A stretch of 64,000 nucleotides of DNA from Breviolum minutum Mf 1.05b.01 (GCA_000507305.1 DF239749.1:102230-166229); one strand, 5' to 3'; positions 41,901 through 46,009 are shown, numbered from the stretch's first letter. Translations and numbers: made by a program. Notes: a model not told the origin generated them from the letters alone.

Positions 41901-42181
41901 CCTTAATAAGGTCGGCTATTTCTTGGGGCAACGTGGCATTTTTTTGGGTGTGGGCCCCCTAGATTCCCTATGATACTGTTGATGGTTCAGAAATCCTGCT
42001 AACCAGTTGAGGTTGGTAGTTGATCCCATCATCTACAGGGTTTTATACATCCCAGGTGGTTAGCCGGATTTCAGCCATCAACAGTAGTACCGAGCCTTGA
42101 AACTTTCCAGGTATGGAGCAATGCTTCAAGGATTTGCGTTGCGTGGATGTTTTGGGCTTGGGACCACCAGTATCTCGATGA
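10441..42181 (+). CDS. fba: Class II fructose-1,6-bisphosphate aldolase gene, 19 exons (whole gene span)
   Basis: This enzyme cleaves fructose-1,6-bisphosphate to glyceraldehyde-3-phosphate and dihydroxyacetone phosphate using a divalent metal. The joined exons give 1410 nt (469 aa plus TGA). The catalytic core from PGV onward matches the roughly 359-residue bacterial/algal FbaA type from end to end. Visible motifs are ILHTDHCA (catalytic Asp and metal His), GITGGEEDG, FGNVHGVYQPGN (metal His), FVFHGGSGSD (metal His), VVKMNIDTDTQW and GNPEGEEKPNKKYYDPR. The first ~105 residues are Ala/Arg/Ser-rich with a short hydrophobic stretch and are absent from bacterial homologues, which suggests organelle targeting. 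Coding sequence is only about 4.4 percent of the 31.7-kb span. All intron phases agree without forcing. Introns 4 and 10 have the least certain donors, and exons 1-3 rest on frame and splice logic more than on homology. Confidence 0.94.
10929..11006. mobile_element. Foldback element, family E
   Basis: CCATGGGAATGGTATATTTA at left and its inverse ending in TCCCATGG. Arms meet around TTGATTTTTATGG. In aldolase intron 1. Confidence 0.85.
11237..11336. mobile_element. Foldback element, family B
   Basis: GGTGGTGGTTT at left and CAGCCACCAACTAG at right, with core TTTGACGAGCATATTTTTCA. In aldolase intron 1. Confidence 0.82.
11888..12072. mobile_element. Foldback element, family H
   Basis: CAAGGTGGGCCCC at left pairs with GGGCTCCACCTTG at right. 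It ends 24 bases before aldolase exon 2. Confidence 0.78.
12097..12293 (+). CDS. fba: Aldolase exon 2 (targeting region)
   Basis: This GC-rich 197-nt exon stands out from its AT-rich surroundings. It encodes VGKAKIATPLP, then a hydrophobic run (LGLASVAGIIAVG), then Arg/Gly-rich sequence and METAAAVDEK. It has an AG|G acceptor and a GC donor (ACG|GCGGCC), phase 2. Foldback elements of one family flank it at 24 and 32 nt. Confidence 0.7.
12326..12486. mobile_element. Foldback element, family H
   Basis: ACAAGCTGGGCCCCGAGC at left pairs with GCTCGGGGCCCGCCTTGTA at right, with paired TATAAATGG/ATTTATAACGAT blocks. It begins 32 bases after aldolase exon 2. Confidence 0.88.
13441..13550. mobile_element. 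Foldback element, family C
   Basis: Nearly identical to 6883-6994: CCCTAAGAATCCAGACACC to GGATCCTTAGGG. Confidence 0.88.
13809..13908. mobile_element. Foldback element, family K
   Basis: GTGTTTCCAAAAATGAGGTA pairs with GGGGTACCACTATTTTCGGA. Related to 53927-54023. Confidence 0.75.
14139..14214 (+). CDS. fba: Aldolase exon 3 (enters the catalytic domain)
   Basis: It encodes FPVLTRSPLPLGTFPKMPES then VHPGV, which aligns with the VKPGV start of bacterial class II aldolases. It enters in phase 2 and leaves in phase 0 through a GC donor (GTA|GCAACT). The acceptor is CTGAG|G. Confidence 0.75.
14618..14718. mobile_element. Foldback element, family A
   Basis: TACGGTTGATGGAAGAAATC at left, inverse at right ending in CAACAGTA. 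In aldolase intron 3. Confidence 0.9.
14899..15088. mobile_element. Foldback element, family E, interrupted by family F
   Basis: GGTATATTTGCCTACATGAA at left and GGTAAATATAG...CCTATGGG at right are split by the complete family-F element at 14952-15055. Confidence 0.75.
14952..15055. mobile_element. Foldback element, family F, nested
   Basis: TACCCTCCCTGAAGCTAACA at left pairs with TAGTTTCAGGGAGGGTA at right. Inserted inside a family-E element. Confidence 0.88.
15154..15310. mobile_element. Foldback element, family G
   Basis: CCATGTGAGCCACGAAATTA at left, TTTTTTTCATTGCTCATGTGG at right. Opposite orientation to 6717-6872. Confidence 0.85.
15691..15744 (+). CDS. fba: Aldolase exon 4
   Basis: It encodes VSGQALVDLLNHAKENGY, matching the ITGDDVQKVFQVAKENNF segment of E. 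coli FbaA. The donor is placed at TAT|GTGGCT because the join then reads NGYAIPAVN. GTG|GCTTGG, three bases later, is an alternative in the same phase. Confidence 0.88.
15758..15858. mobile_element. Foldback element, family B
   Basis: ACTGGTTGGTGAAA at left and ACCACCAACTAGT at right. It begins within 15 bases of the exon 4 donor of the aldolase. Confidence 0.75.
15987..16140. mobile_element. Foldback element, family H
   Basis: ACAAGGTGGGCACC at left pairs with GGGGCCCACCCTGG at right. In aldolase intron 4. Confidence 0.82.
16262..16433. repeat. Long near-perfect palindrome with family-C-like interior
   Basis: The arm AATCATGGTGCTTAGTAACG... (about 40 bases, 16262-16302) is repeated inverted at 16390-16433. 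The loop contains TAGGATTATAGGGGATTTC, a family-C block. Confidence 0.9.
16502..16627. mobile_element. Foldback element, family E, decayed
   Basis: CCATGGGAATGGTATATGTA at left and ATACCATGG at right, with a longer loop than usual. Confidence 0.6.
17074..17196. mobile_element. Foldback element, family A, decayed right arm
   Basis: TTACTGTTGATGGCTCAGAA at left and GGTTCAACAGTA at right. In aldolase intron 4. Confidence 0.78.
17326..17414 (+). CDS. fba: Aldolase exon 5
   Basis: It encodes AIPAVNCVSSSSINACIEAA then RKMDAPIMI, a strongly conserved class II aldolase segment. Acceptor GTGAG|GCC, donor TCA|GTCACT, leaving in phase 2. Confidence 0.95.
17550..17638. mobile_element. Foldback element, family E
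   Basis: ATCCATGGGACTAGTTGCAT at left, ATATACCAGTCCCATGGAT at right. In aldolase intron 5. Confidence 0.82.
17744..17836. mobile_element. Foldback element, family E variant
   Basis: CCCAGACACTCAATGTATGG at left pairs with CCAAACATTGAGTCTCTGGG at right; inner CACCTACATG/CATGTAGGT arms. Confidence 0.85.
17976..18084. mobile_element. Foldback element, family Q
   Basis: CAACACACCTTTGGAACACA at left pairs with TGTGCTCTACGGGTGTGTTG at right. Confidence 0.85.
18176..18330. mobile_element. Foldback element, family D
   Basis: CTTGGAGGATCATCCCA at left pairs with TGGGATGATCCTCCAAGTA at right; subterminal GTGGTTAATAACCA-type blocks. It ends 28 bases before aldolase exon 6. Confidence 0.88.
18359..18391 (+). 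CDS. fba: Aldolase exon 6 (33-nt exon)
   Basis: With the two bases from exon 5 it reads QFSSGGSQFYAG, the conserved glycine-rich segment. Acceptor AACCAG|G, donor AGG|GTATCT. It lies 28 nt after the foldback element at 18176-18330. Confidence 0.93.
19117..19281. mobile_element. Foldback element, family H
   Basis: AAGGTGGGCCCAAACACC at left pairs with TTTTTGGGGCCCACCTTG at right. Confidence 0.82.
19541..19632. mobile_element. Foldback element, family I
   Basis: GTACTTGGATGTCCCAG pairs perfectly with CTGGGACATCCAAGTAC. Confidence 0.9.
19852..19947. mobile_element. Foldback element, family J
   Basis: TACCCGGAACCCAAATGACC at left pairs with GGTCATTTGGCGTCCTGGTA at right. Copies at 59132-59225 and 61006-61105 lie in the SDR gene. 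Confidence 0.9.
20041..20161 (+). CDS. fba: Aldolase exon 7 (catalytic Asp/metal His)
   Basis: It encodes KGLDNTNFHAAIAGAISGAY then HVRAVAEQYGVPVILHTDHC. The final DH pair is the general acid and a metal ligand of the family. It leaves in phase 0 through a GC donor (TGC|GCCACT). The continuing frame past this point does not match the family. Confidence 0.96.
20194..20312. mobile_element. Foldback element, family I
   Basis: GCTGGGATGTCCATGGTACT pairs with AGTTCCATGGACACCCTAG. It starts 32 bases after aldolase exon 7. Confidence 0.82.
20750..20846. mobile_element. Foldback element, family F
   Basis: TACCCTCCCTGAACCCCCTG at left and AACTGTTAGTTTCAGCGAGC at right; core AATGCTTGGAAGATGA. Confidence 0.78.
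20910..20929 (+). CDS. fba: Aldolase exon 8 (20-nt micro-exon)
   Basis: Only 20 nt, encoding AKNLLP plus two bases of Trp. This joins DHC to FDGLL to give DHCAKNLLPWFDGLL, as the family requires. Acceptor GCGAG|G, donor ATG|GTCTCT. Confidence 0.9.
21250..21347. mobile_element. Foldback element, family B
   Basis: CTAGTTGGTGGTTTCAAATA at left, TTGAAACCACAAACTAG at right. In aldolase intron 8. Confidence 0.9.
21863..22000. mobile_element. Foldback element, family R
   Basis: AAGAATTTTGAGGTACCCAA pairs with TTTTAGGCACCTGAAATTCTT. It ends 27 bases before aldolase exon 9. Confidence 0.82.
22028..22074 (+). CDS. fba: Aldolase exon 9
   Basis: It encodes FDGLLEADERYFELH in a 47-nt exon, matching the DGLLDAGEKHF segment of FbaA. 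Acceptor TACCAG|G, donor ATG|GTGACT, phase 1 out. Confidence 0.93.
22198..22302. mobile_element. Foldback element, family B
   Basis: CTAGGTGGTGGCAACTCAAC at left, TTGAAACCACCAACCAG at right. Abuts a family-C element. Confidence 0.88.
22305..22414. mobile_element. Foldback element, family C
   Basis: CCCTAAGGATCCAGGTATC at left, GGTGTCTGGATTCTTAGGG at right. Inverse orientation of 6883-6994. Confidence 0.9.
22790..22903. mobile_element. Foldback element, family F, diverged
   Basis: ACTAACATAGCTAGCTGG at left pairs with CCAGCCAGCTATGTTAGT at right; core GAAGATGTATTTCCTATTGA resembles 40379-40480. Confidence 0.8.
23627..23692 (+). CDS. fba: Aldolase exon 10
   Basis: It encodes GEPLFSSHMLDLSEE then KNREISL. 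The first part is near-invariant in the family. The end is set by phase (one base is needed to join exon 11), which leaves a GA donor TGA|GAAAAA. This donor is the least certain of the set. Confidence 0.85.
   Translation, partial: ENRCFPLICWTFPRRKTGRFR
23729..23853. mobile_element. Foldback element, family N
   Basis: TACCCTGGAAGTCCAACCAC pairs with GTGGTTGACTTCCAGGGA. It begins 36 bases after aldolase exon 10. Confidence 0.85.
23868..23976. mobile_element. Foldback element, family S
   Basis: CTCCCATAATCATGGAAGTG pairs with AACCATGATTATGGGAGGAA. A half copy lies near 9190-9260. Confidence 0.82.
24552..24567. repeat. Target-site duplication, LINE 3' side
   Basis: TAGATCACCCCTGGCT, identical to 31055-31070. 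It marks the 3' end of the antisense LINE. Confidence 0.9.
24780..29984 (-). CDS. LINE ORF2: endonuclease / reverse transcriptase / RNase H polyprotein
   Basis: 1734 residues. Residues ~10-260 are an exonuclease-endonuclease-phosphatase type endonuclease (AGDFNMRPQ; PNHDPMI near its end). The central reverse transcriptase shows MRPITVFSLIYRTW, GFYLDICKCFNGFG, GLPEGDPLS and the catalytic VYVDDW. A Cys/His cluster (CPLCGC...H...C) follows. The C-terminal RNase H has FYTDGS, NRAELTAV, VTDSSYAI and SHQD...GNQMADQMA, giving the D-E-D-D set. All key acidic residues seem intact. It starts 34 nt after the ORF1 stop in a different frame, so translation probably re-initiates. The ORF may be translatable, but whether the copy is active is unknown. 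Confidence 0.95.
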   Translation of the reverse strand: MMTVKKEISLLKVAVVNPTSLANNASKFKSLDFDVCFVSESSATRLVKQQYEKTYKKEGLHFVWGCDVPSLTLCRDASESKRGSSLGVCMLGRPSVTLRPSRDKLPEHWDRTCRIMVSYMQLPAFTVRLVCLYGVQPSASDAFVKNNSLWQAVLQIVSSCDMPTLIAGDFNMRPQKLQMWHCFQEMGFKEVFEQHELRGVPLPPTCNSKTCHDSIVFSKHFISSFQGAEVNQDKLFPNHDPMIASFQIQKSMFLYRTLPMPTPLHSEVLESDVFQHCQKKAFDFQMIQPVSTMSQNLSHEIVTKNLEAIGKAFEDSYRSAVDIHNDFLNTHDSTVQSDTHPYLTSLPKDVCGRLRPRAPKMFRPRRGPKKGRQGVYEPPGETYTLKISSWIKQARRLQAYVIRCKKYHDTCMPDSVKLQHQKEWHAILTASGFKPSFRQWVLCELQSQICFLQEPPQHWVEEIYELLQERIKDLIQKEHRQRRKVFQFEIDLSCTYFGGALSHALLKNRKQSIIHCFEVVHKQQGSRLRSLKKCAPQIRVEDAKQLQLHNPIYIDERKCEFAITSIVADECIEIDQLPSNVGPKFTLMQKQFVSDPELIQKAFFEFWAPFWLRDDLFHAESPEAWKDFLEMIKFCPTLCDTDISSDHSVNEWIDAISTTKTQTSRGICGFSQPELRAMHPQGIQYIIDCCKSVEHCGLPDWMMIAKVLLLPKFQGAVQIKDMRPITVFSLIYRTWCKVVARRLLHEWSSSIPSCVVGALPKRSCSQLSLQNAILIENELKIGAGDVGGFYLDICKCFNGFGRLPVVLFMQQCGFPSRYAKFWKKSLDRMSRSLFALDTFSTPVCASTGLPEGDPLSVCGMAVIGYGWAKLLDCLHLMVSVYVDDWSWIGSCARQHILAIRMTQDYLKSLKLHADPSKIWVWGSSKEARKQWEAISLEVTGTPNAFRVASAEKELGIYLHYTRQNTIGCQLDRINSALERIKKLKHLPISIQQKAGLLQTNVWPVALHGCDATYIGQKHFTKLRSFAVDSLITKTKFTNCLLPLCVLHQGLMDPFVYAITYTLCLWRRLLITDDSHGDIFIHILKNAQADPNRAYGPATTLCSYLQLIGWSFNQSGDVVDHLGVAFNLKKVSRSTILHLTKDAWNQVVSKSLDQRSDFQNWPEPLCQYTFDDRNFPDSRSAAIVAIHQSLGQQFGSKCEKWVGGDENVDHQCPLCGCEDTRAHFLLECPALQTQRDHNHRLLQRMKDEFPHQLFLPLVYKLPQHDVVNIINRTRSLPEVLPFDIDGISIVDNRVFYTDGSCTFPNIPFGRLAGFAIIVDVAENDEIRCREAEKSNGVNVFPATLRPLSAGLQFGEQTINRAELTAVIQIVRSTNSAMIVTDSSYAIRIFHQVQMDHNPINYHSYDNFDLILMLCNCFHEKSDVFAFQVKKIASHQDVENNSSLLEKYAILGNQMADQMAKSTTVENRSNFHRASWFLGRMYGKQRQILRQFLRLLVEIDILRQDVKSKNKDKDKIQSSRAYTDDLVQWAPVVVHRPLQINLNDEFLSGFLPGANVMIAMIRWAQMLQWPQEESSACLGISHVELVINFMVVTAQSLPSVLQRVGKFSEYRDPILFPEAALLPHNIWDDVRILEHCITYVRKFAGVDIFPKDVHAKRRYLGIFGCGKSIQGYRWRPQLPLQARHIGWMKKLVNGDAISRPESFDEDGIFKREKHPLDDLSHAERYRVFKRLEKRVS
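30019..31054 (-). CDS. LINE ORF1 protein, N-terminally truncated
   Basis: About 345 residues remain. The first part (YLRIFAKDVEKF, HPGWGMIWL) and a middle part (LYKVEPLPLGITPQHIVTWA) resemble the nucleic-acid-binding ORF1 of dinoflagellate LINEs. Residues ~240-320 are a heptad-rich coiled coil (LEDRLSKYEDALNEIR, VETKLGSVQQNL), followed by an acidic then basic tail ending in PAKR. No ATG opens the frame, and it runs into the target-site duplication at 31055, which indicates 5' truncation during insertion. Its role is RNA binding and oligomerisation, by family analogy. Confidence 0.85.
31055..31070. repeat. Target-site duplication, LINE 5' side
   Basis: TAGATCACCCCTGGCT, identical to 24552-24567. 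It marks the 5' junction that cuts ORF1. Confidence 0.9.
31224..31327. mobile_element. Foldback element, family B
   Basis: CTAGGTGGTGGCAACTCAAA at left, GGTTCAAACCACCAACTAG at right. In aldolase intron 10, outside the LINE. Confidence 0.9.
31807..31928. mobile_element. Foldback element, family A
   Basis: TACTGTTGATGGTTCAGAAA at left; the right end TTTCCAAACCATCAACCCGT has drifted. Confidence 0.8.
32132..32241. mobile_element. Foldback element, family C
   Basis: CCCTAAGGATCCAGGTATC to GGTGTCTGGATTCTTAGGG, nearly identical to 22305-22414. Confidence 0.92.
32630..32701 (+). CDS. fba: Aldolase exon 11 (active-site Glu region)
   Basis: It encodes TCVKYMERMAKINCGLEMEL then GIT, matching yeast and bacterial class II aldolases. 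Acceptor CTTAG|G, GC donor (CAG|GCACCT). A GTTT/GGTT then GTT microsatellite begins about 30 nt into the following intron. Confidence 0.94.
32731..32903. repeat. GTTT/GGTT then GTT microsatellite
   Basis: A run of TTTG and GGTTG units changes into GTT triplets. It begins about 30 nt after aldolase exon 11. The + strand is entirely G/T-rich. Confidence 0.95.
33061..33209. mobile_element. Foldback element, family G
   Basis: ACCATGAGCAATAAG at left and TTTTTTCATGGCTCGCATGG at right, with TATATAGGGGATTGTACTAC core. Confidence 0.82.
33859..33972. mobile_element. Foldback element, single copy here
   Basis: CATGAACCCCCAAAACCTAT pairs with TTTTGGGGGCTCATG, with inner TATATTCC/TGTATTTTTCATGG. Confidence 0.65.
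34227..34291 (+). CDS. fba: Aldolase exon 12
   Basis: It completes GITGGEEDGVNNEDANPEDL then YSKPE. Acceptor AAAAG|G, GA donor (GAG|GACGGA), phase 0. Confidence 0.93.
35108..35150 (+). CDS. fba: Aldolase exon 13
   Basis: This 43-nt exon encodes EIYQVYNALSQIPN, aligned with the VDYAYTELSKISPR helix of FbaA. Acceptor CTTGAG|G, donor ACG|GTTTCT. Confidence 0.9.
35632..35731. mobile_element. Foldback element, family O
   Basis: GAACGTCCAATCGACCAAAC pairs with GTTTGGTCGACTTGGACTTC. Half copies near 11815 and 51692. Confidence 0.75.
35908..35996 (+). CDS. fba: Aldolase exon 14 (metal His)
   Basis: It encodes FFTIAAAFGNVHGVYQPGNV then KLEPNILDK. The His in NVHGVY is a metal ligand. GC donor (AAG|GCATCG), phase 0. 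Confidence 0.96.
36921..37048. mobile_element. Foldback element, family B, heavily decayed
   Basis: GTGGTTTCAACATATTTGTT at left, core AATGATCCAATTTGACC, right end GACCACCTATAG. Confidence 0.6.
37129..37246. mobile_element. Foldback element, family M
   Basis: ACCTGGCAATTCTGCTGGTG at left; right end TCACGGCTTGAATCACCTGG; paired GTGACC blocks inside. In aldolase intron 14. Confidence 0.75.
37473..37572. mobile_element. Foldback element, family P
   Basis: TTAGGAGGTATGAC and CTCAGGAGGTATGACTGG blocks with CATACCATCC core. Copies near 3070-3160 and 63203-63307. Confidence 0.6.
37633..37725 (+). CDS. fba: Aldolase exon 15 (metal His)
   Basis: It encodes AQKYISEKVGAAEGSKPVSF then VFHGGSGSDLK. The HGGSGS loop binds metal and phosphate. 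Acceptor GAAAG|G, GA donor (AAG|GACGAC). Confidence 0.95.
37918..37979 (+). CDS. fba: Aldolase exon 16
   Basis: It encodes DIREAVDYGVVKMNIDTDTQ plus two bases of Trp. NIDTDTQ is the conserved phosphate-binding segment. The intron before it is only 192 nt. Donor GTG|GTTTCT. Confidence 0.96.
38304..38408. mobile_element. Foldback element, family A
   Basis: TACGGTTGATGGCCAAAATC at left, GATTTTGTCCATCAACAGTA at right. Confidence 0.9.
38974..39050. mobile_element. Foldback element, family E
   Basis: CCATGGGATTGGTATATTTA at left, ATACCAGAGTCCCATGG at right. It ends 27 bases before aldolase exon 17. Confidence 0.85.
39078..39131 (+). CDS. fba: Aldolase exon 17
   Basis: It encodes SYWSGIRDFEKKYHDYL, aligned with the yeast AYLTGIRDYVLNKKDYI segment. 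GA donor (GCA|GATGCT), phase 2. It lies 27 nt after a foldback element. Confidence 0.92.
39254..39336. mobile_element. Foldback element, family E
   Basis: GGATCCATGTATGGTATATT at left, AATATACCATTCCCATGGAT at right; arms meet at CATAAAAATCAACC. Confidence 0.88.
39732..39829. mobile_element. Foldback element, single copy here
   Basis: TGGAACCTGGAAAGCCAAGT pairs with ACACTTGGCGTTCCAGGAA. Confidence 0.65.
40379..40480. mobile_element. Foldback element, family F, short-stem variant
   Basis: ACTCCGGTAATCTAACATAG region pairs with CTATGTTTGTTTACCGGAGG; inner AATGGAAAATCCACCA. A sister copy is at 52842-52942. Confidence 0.85.
40577..40674 (+). CDS. fba: Aldolase exon 18
   Basis: It encodes GQIGNPEGEEKPNKKYYDPR then ACIRSAEESTVK, almost identical to the C-terminal segment of bacterial FbaA. 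Acceptor CTGAG|G, donor AAC|GTCCCT. Confidence 0.96.
41601..41729. mobile_element. Foldback element, family M
   Basis: TACCTGGCAATTCTGCCGGT at left, GTCACGGCGACTGAATCACC at right; nearly the same as 37129-37246. Confidence 0.8.
41976..42086. mobile_element. Foldback element, family A
   Basis: TACTGTTGATGGTTCAGAAA at left, GGATTTCAGCCATCAACAGTA at right. It ends 24 bases before aldolase exon 19. Confidence 0.9.
42111..42181 (+). CDS. fba: Aldolase exon 19 (stop codon)
   Basis: With the last base of exon 18 it reads RMEQCFKDLRCVDVLGLGPP then VSR and TGA. This matches the RLEKAFQELNAIDVL end of FbaA, with a short extension. Acceptor TTCCAG|G, 24 nt after a foldback element. Confidence 0.92.
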
Positions 42182-42241
42182 AGCACACGGTAGACTCGAC
42201 TCACGTGAACAACGGGCTATATGGCTGAGTGGGCCATCTAG

Positions 42242-42322
42242 GATCCATGTATGATATATTTACCTATATAGATTTGGTTGAATTTTAAGGGAAATGTAGG
42301 TAAATATACCATTCCCATGGAT
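42242..42322. mobile_element. Foldback element, family E
   Basis: GATCCATGTATGATATATTT at left, AATATACCATTCCCATGGAT at right, 60 bases after the aldolase stop. Confidence 0.85.
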
Positions 42323-43028
42323 CCTATGGGTGGTATGATATGGTATATTTAACCTAGAAATTTTGGTAGTTCAGGGTAGGTTTTCATGCAAATAACTTTC
42401 ACACCATAACACCATACAGTGAGTGCAGTGGCTGTTTGGGTAAAGTTTGTTTTCCTCAATTTATATAAAAGGCTGCTCAAATGTTTGGAGACTTCCCAAC
42501 AAAAACAGCTCCTGCAAGATTTGATCTGTTGCTGGAACCCTAAACAACCACTTTTTATTGGTTGTTTCAGTTGGATGATTCCAAACCTTTACATAGGGAC
42601 TGGTTGTTCCACCAAACATCCATTAAAAAATGGGTTGTTTAGGGTTCCAGGCTCATTTTTTTTTTGTGCTGAAGATCGGAGTGCTGTTGTGAGACCATCA
42701 AGATTGGCTACATCGAAGAACTTGGAAGTTGCCCTTGTGAAAACCTAACCTACCCCCTGAGAAGTGGATGGTTGGAAGATGATTCATTTCCATTAAAATG
42801 GTCCCTTTTTTGGGGGGAGAGGCATGTGTTTTTTTTTTCTGAGGTAAGTAGGTCAAGATTTTTGATGAGCCACGTCTAGCGGCTTTGATTGAAACAAAAA
42901 ACACATGACTCATGACGCTAACAGTTCTACAAAAAATCCCAGCCGGCAAACTGTTGCATGTCTCTTTTGGGCTTCCCCCCAAAAAAAAGGTGTGTTTTCT
43001 CCGCTTCTCTAAAAGGGCTGGTGAAATA

Positions 43029-43136
43029 TGGGGGTTTCCTAAAATGGTGGTACCCAACAACCATGGGTTTTCCTACTAAACATGATCATTTTGGGGTGTT
43101 TTGGGGGTATATACCACCATTTAAGGAAACACCCAC
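43029..43136. mobile_element. Foldback element, family L
   Basis: GGGGGTTTCCTAAAATGGTG pairs with CACCATTTAAGGAAACACCC. Copy at 50546-50683. Confidence 0.88.
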
Positions 43137-43181
43137 ATATAGACACATATAGCGTCTGGAATGAGGTACATGATGGATATG

Positions 43182-43271
43182 ATGGTCCCCTACCAGTTAC
43201 CTATTTACAACTCCACTAAAAAAGGGGTTATTTCACCCCATTTATAACGATCATAGGGGCCACCTTGTACT
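43182..43271. mobile_element. Foldback element, family H
   Basis: TGGTCCCCTACCAGTTACC at left; right end ATAGGGGCCACCTTGTA. Left arm eroded. Confidence 0.7.
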
Positions 43272-44041
43272 GTTGTTGGAAAAGCAAGGCAACTATCATG
43301 AAGCAAGCCCTGTGGGGTTCATATGGGTTTCTAGCTGCTAATGACTAGATCCATGAATGACATGATGACATCTCTCAACTCTTCGTTTTCTCCAGGGAAT
43401 GAGTCCGAGTTCGTTCCATGGATCCGCGGTTCAGTACGGAAAAATCTTCATTAAAAAAAAACACTTTGGAAGGGCAAAAATGTCTGTTTCTCAGATGAAA
43501 AAGTCTTTTTTTTGAAGGGATCTGTATATGAACTTATATTGCTTCCAGTTTGAACACATTCTGTTGATCCTGTACCCCCCTCCCCAATTGCCATCCCATG
43601 GCTGTTTTTTTTCTACTTCAAAAAATTTACAAAAAAAACACCTGCGATCCCGGTCCGAGGAAGCCGCCAAGAATGTGATGGGACCACGTCGTGGTGGTCT
43701 CCCTTCGTAGTTATACTTCTTCAAAAACTACGCACTATTTTGGGGGTCGTGTGAGTGAGGTGTAAAAAACGGCCGATTTTATTTTGAGTTTTTGAGGCTT
43801 TTCGTGGCCGTTTTTTGAGGGTGTGGAACCCAACCTGCGCGGCGTATGAGTTGGAACTGAGGGATCGCGAGGAGAGTCCTGAAGTCATGTTGAGATTTTT
43901 CTTGTGATTCGCTTCACACACACACACAAGAATAAGGTAGTCCCTACTGGCAGACAGCAATTTGTAGAATTTGAGATGAGCCTATAGTGGAGGTTTTATA
44001 AGTAATTAGTGTAAAAATATATAAGCAATTCCTAAATTTGG

Positions 44042-44166
44042 GACCAGATGATTCAAGCCGTGACCTTTTTATCCCCGATCATTGGAGGTCACCTAACGCA
44101 ACCTTTGAAATGGTCACGTTTTCACTCACCATAGCAACAAGGTCACTAGCAGCTTTGCCAGGGAGT
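44042..44166. mobile_element. Foldback element, family M
   Basis: ACCAGATGATTCAAGCCGTG at left and GCTTTGCCAGGGA at right. Opposite orientation to 37129-37246. Confidence 0.75.
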
Positions 44167-44180
44167 TAAGATTTTGTTCC

Positions 44181-44326
44181 TACTTGGAGGATCATCCCAG
44201 TTAGTAAGTGGTTAATAACCATGGTTAGTAAGTCCCCTAAGTAGGGATATTCCCCTTCCAAATGGGCTAAATGGCTTATAAATAGGGGTTACTAACCACT
44301 TACTAAATGGGATGATCCTCCAAGTA
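44181..44326. mobile_element. Foldback element, family D
   Basis: TACTTGGAGGATCATCCCAG pairs with GGGATGATCCTCCAAGTA; paired GTGGTTAATAACC / ACTAACCACTTACTAA blocks. Confidence 0.92.
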
Positions 44327-44445
44327 CTTCGCATATGATTTCATGTGTCATAAATCTATTTCCTTTTTTTTTGATCCAAGGTTTGCAAGGAATTCAGGCT
44401 CGCAATTTACCACGGCTTGTTAAGGGATAGTGTGGCTCCCATATA

Positions 44446-44536
44446 TGCTCCATGTATAGAGTATTTACCTACATTTATATACCATAAATTTATGGTAAAT
44501 GTATAGGTAAATATACCTATACCACACATGGAGCAT
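44446..44536. mobile_element. Foldback element, family E variant
   Basis: TGCTCCATGTATAGAGTATT pairs with ACCACACATGGAGCAT; palindromic centre CCATAAATTTATGG. Confidence 0.85.
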
Positions 44537-45172
44537 TATGTTGCTAATCATCTCTTACCTACCGGCCCTTTTACGGCCTTGATTCAAGAGCCCGGGTCTT
44601 TTGTTCGCGCCTTGTTGTTGGAAGATTGGAGTCATTCGGAAGGACAGGGGTCATTAAATCAACGCATATTGGGGGAATCAAAGAATACAAATGTATGGTA
44701 ATTTTGAGTGATATGCCCATAAAAATGCATTGTTTGGGCTGGTAATAAAATGACCATCGTTTGAACACACAGTAGATTCTCTAATTTTTTTTAGGTTAAT
44801 TATGAGATTTATGAGTCTATGGCTACTGAACAAGTTCAATTTGTGTTGCATTTTCCACGTTCATTCCGTGAATTTGTTGTTTAGCTGCTTCCTGGATCCA
44901 TTTGGATAGCTTCTTATTCATCAGTTTCAACGTCAACAGAACGCCTTTCAGGACGCAGGTGTTTTTTTTCCCAATTTTAAGATCTTTTAAGACTTTTTGT
45001 GGGTCGCAACAGCCGTCCTTCCTTTGGTCGTGAGTTTGGAATCCCGATCTTTGGAAAAAGAGGTGTTTTGCTTTCAGGGGTGATTAGATGCCATTTATTT
45101 TCTTGGGGGGGGATCAAACTTCATGCAAAGATAAGCTGTGACTTCAGAAGATGTAGCCGTATTTGAATAGGT

Positions 45173-45304
45173 GCAAGGTGGGCCCCTACTAGATATGAAT
45201 TTGTTTATAAGCCCGTATAAATAACATTATAAATGGGTATCTGGGGTTATAACCCTACTTCCAAGAGTTGGAACCCCATTCATATCTGGTAGGGGCCCAC
45301 CTCA
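45173..45304. mobile_element. Foldback element, family H
   Basis: GCAAGGTGGGCCCCTACTAG pairs with CTGGTAGGGGCCCACCTC. A well-preserved copy. Confidence 0.9.
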
Positions 45305-45442
45305 TAGATACGTACGTTGAACGCTTTGCACTTGTTGATTTTTCTTTTTCGCCAGCAAGACTTCAACAGATATACTCGCTTGTTGATGCATGTTGAGTCA
45401 CATGATTAAAATCTATGAAGCTTGGCTACCAGATTTTCAGAT

Positions 45443-45545
45443 ACACCCCGGAAGTCTAACATAGCCCCTGAAAAGCGATGGTTGGAAGATTACTTTCCTT
45501 TGGGGATGGTATATTTTCAGGGGCTATGTTAGACTTCCAGGTGGT
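45443..45545. mobile_element. Foldback element, family F
   Basis: CACCCCGGAAGTCTAACATA at left, TATGTTAGACTTCCAGGTGG at right; inner GCCCCTGAAAA/TTTTCAGGGGC. Confidence 0.88.
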
Positions 45546-45789
45546 ACGCCTTAGATACACTCAACTTTGATTTGATGGATTTGGGATTATCCGACCCTTC
45601 TCAGTCTCATATTGGAGATGTTCAACTTAGGAACGGACCGCCATGTCATCTATACCTTGAAATGTGGTCGACCATTTAGTTTCTACAGGAGGTGAAAACG
45701 CCCCCTGCATCCCAGGTACTCTTTGTTTGTGTTTTTTTGTTGCCATGAACATGTTAGTTGGCCGGAGTGTTTATGTAGATAATTATTAC

Positions 45790-45900
45790 CAGCTTCTTCA
45801 AGCCGTGACCATTTGATTCCCCAAATGGAGGTCACCAAAATCAGCCCTGAAAAGGGCACGGCTATGGATCCAAACGAAGTCACGACTTGAAGAACCTGGT
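45790..45900. mobile_element. Foldback element, family M
   Basis: CAGCTTCTTCAAGCCGTGAC at left, GTCACGACTTGAAGAACCTG at right. Confidence 0.82.
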
Positions 45901-46009
45901 ACACATGTATATGTATATAGTAACTCCCGAACAGATAGAATCTTAGGGCTCAACCTTTGGTTGAACCCTTTATTCAAAAAGGGCTCAACATGAAAATGGA
46001 TAGAATATT

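Noticed and set aside
15691..42181. Bacterial contamination as the source of the FbaA-like sequence
   Set aside because: The similarity is split over many exons with consistent phases and AG|G acceptors, which a bacterial contig would not show.
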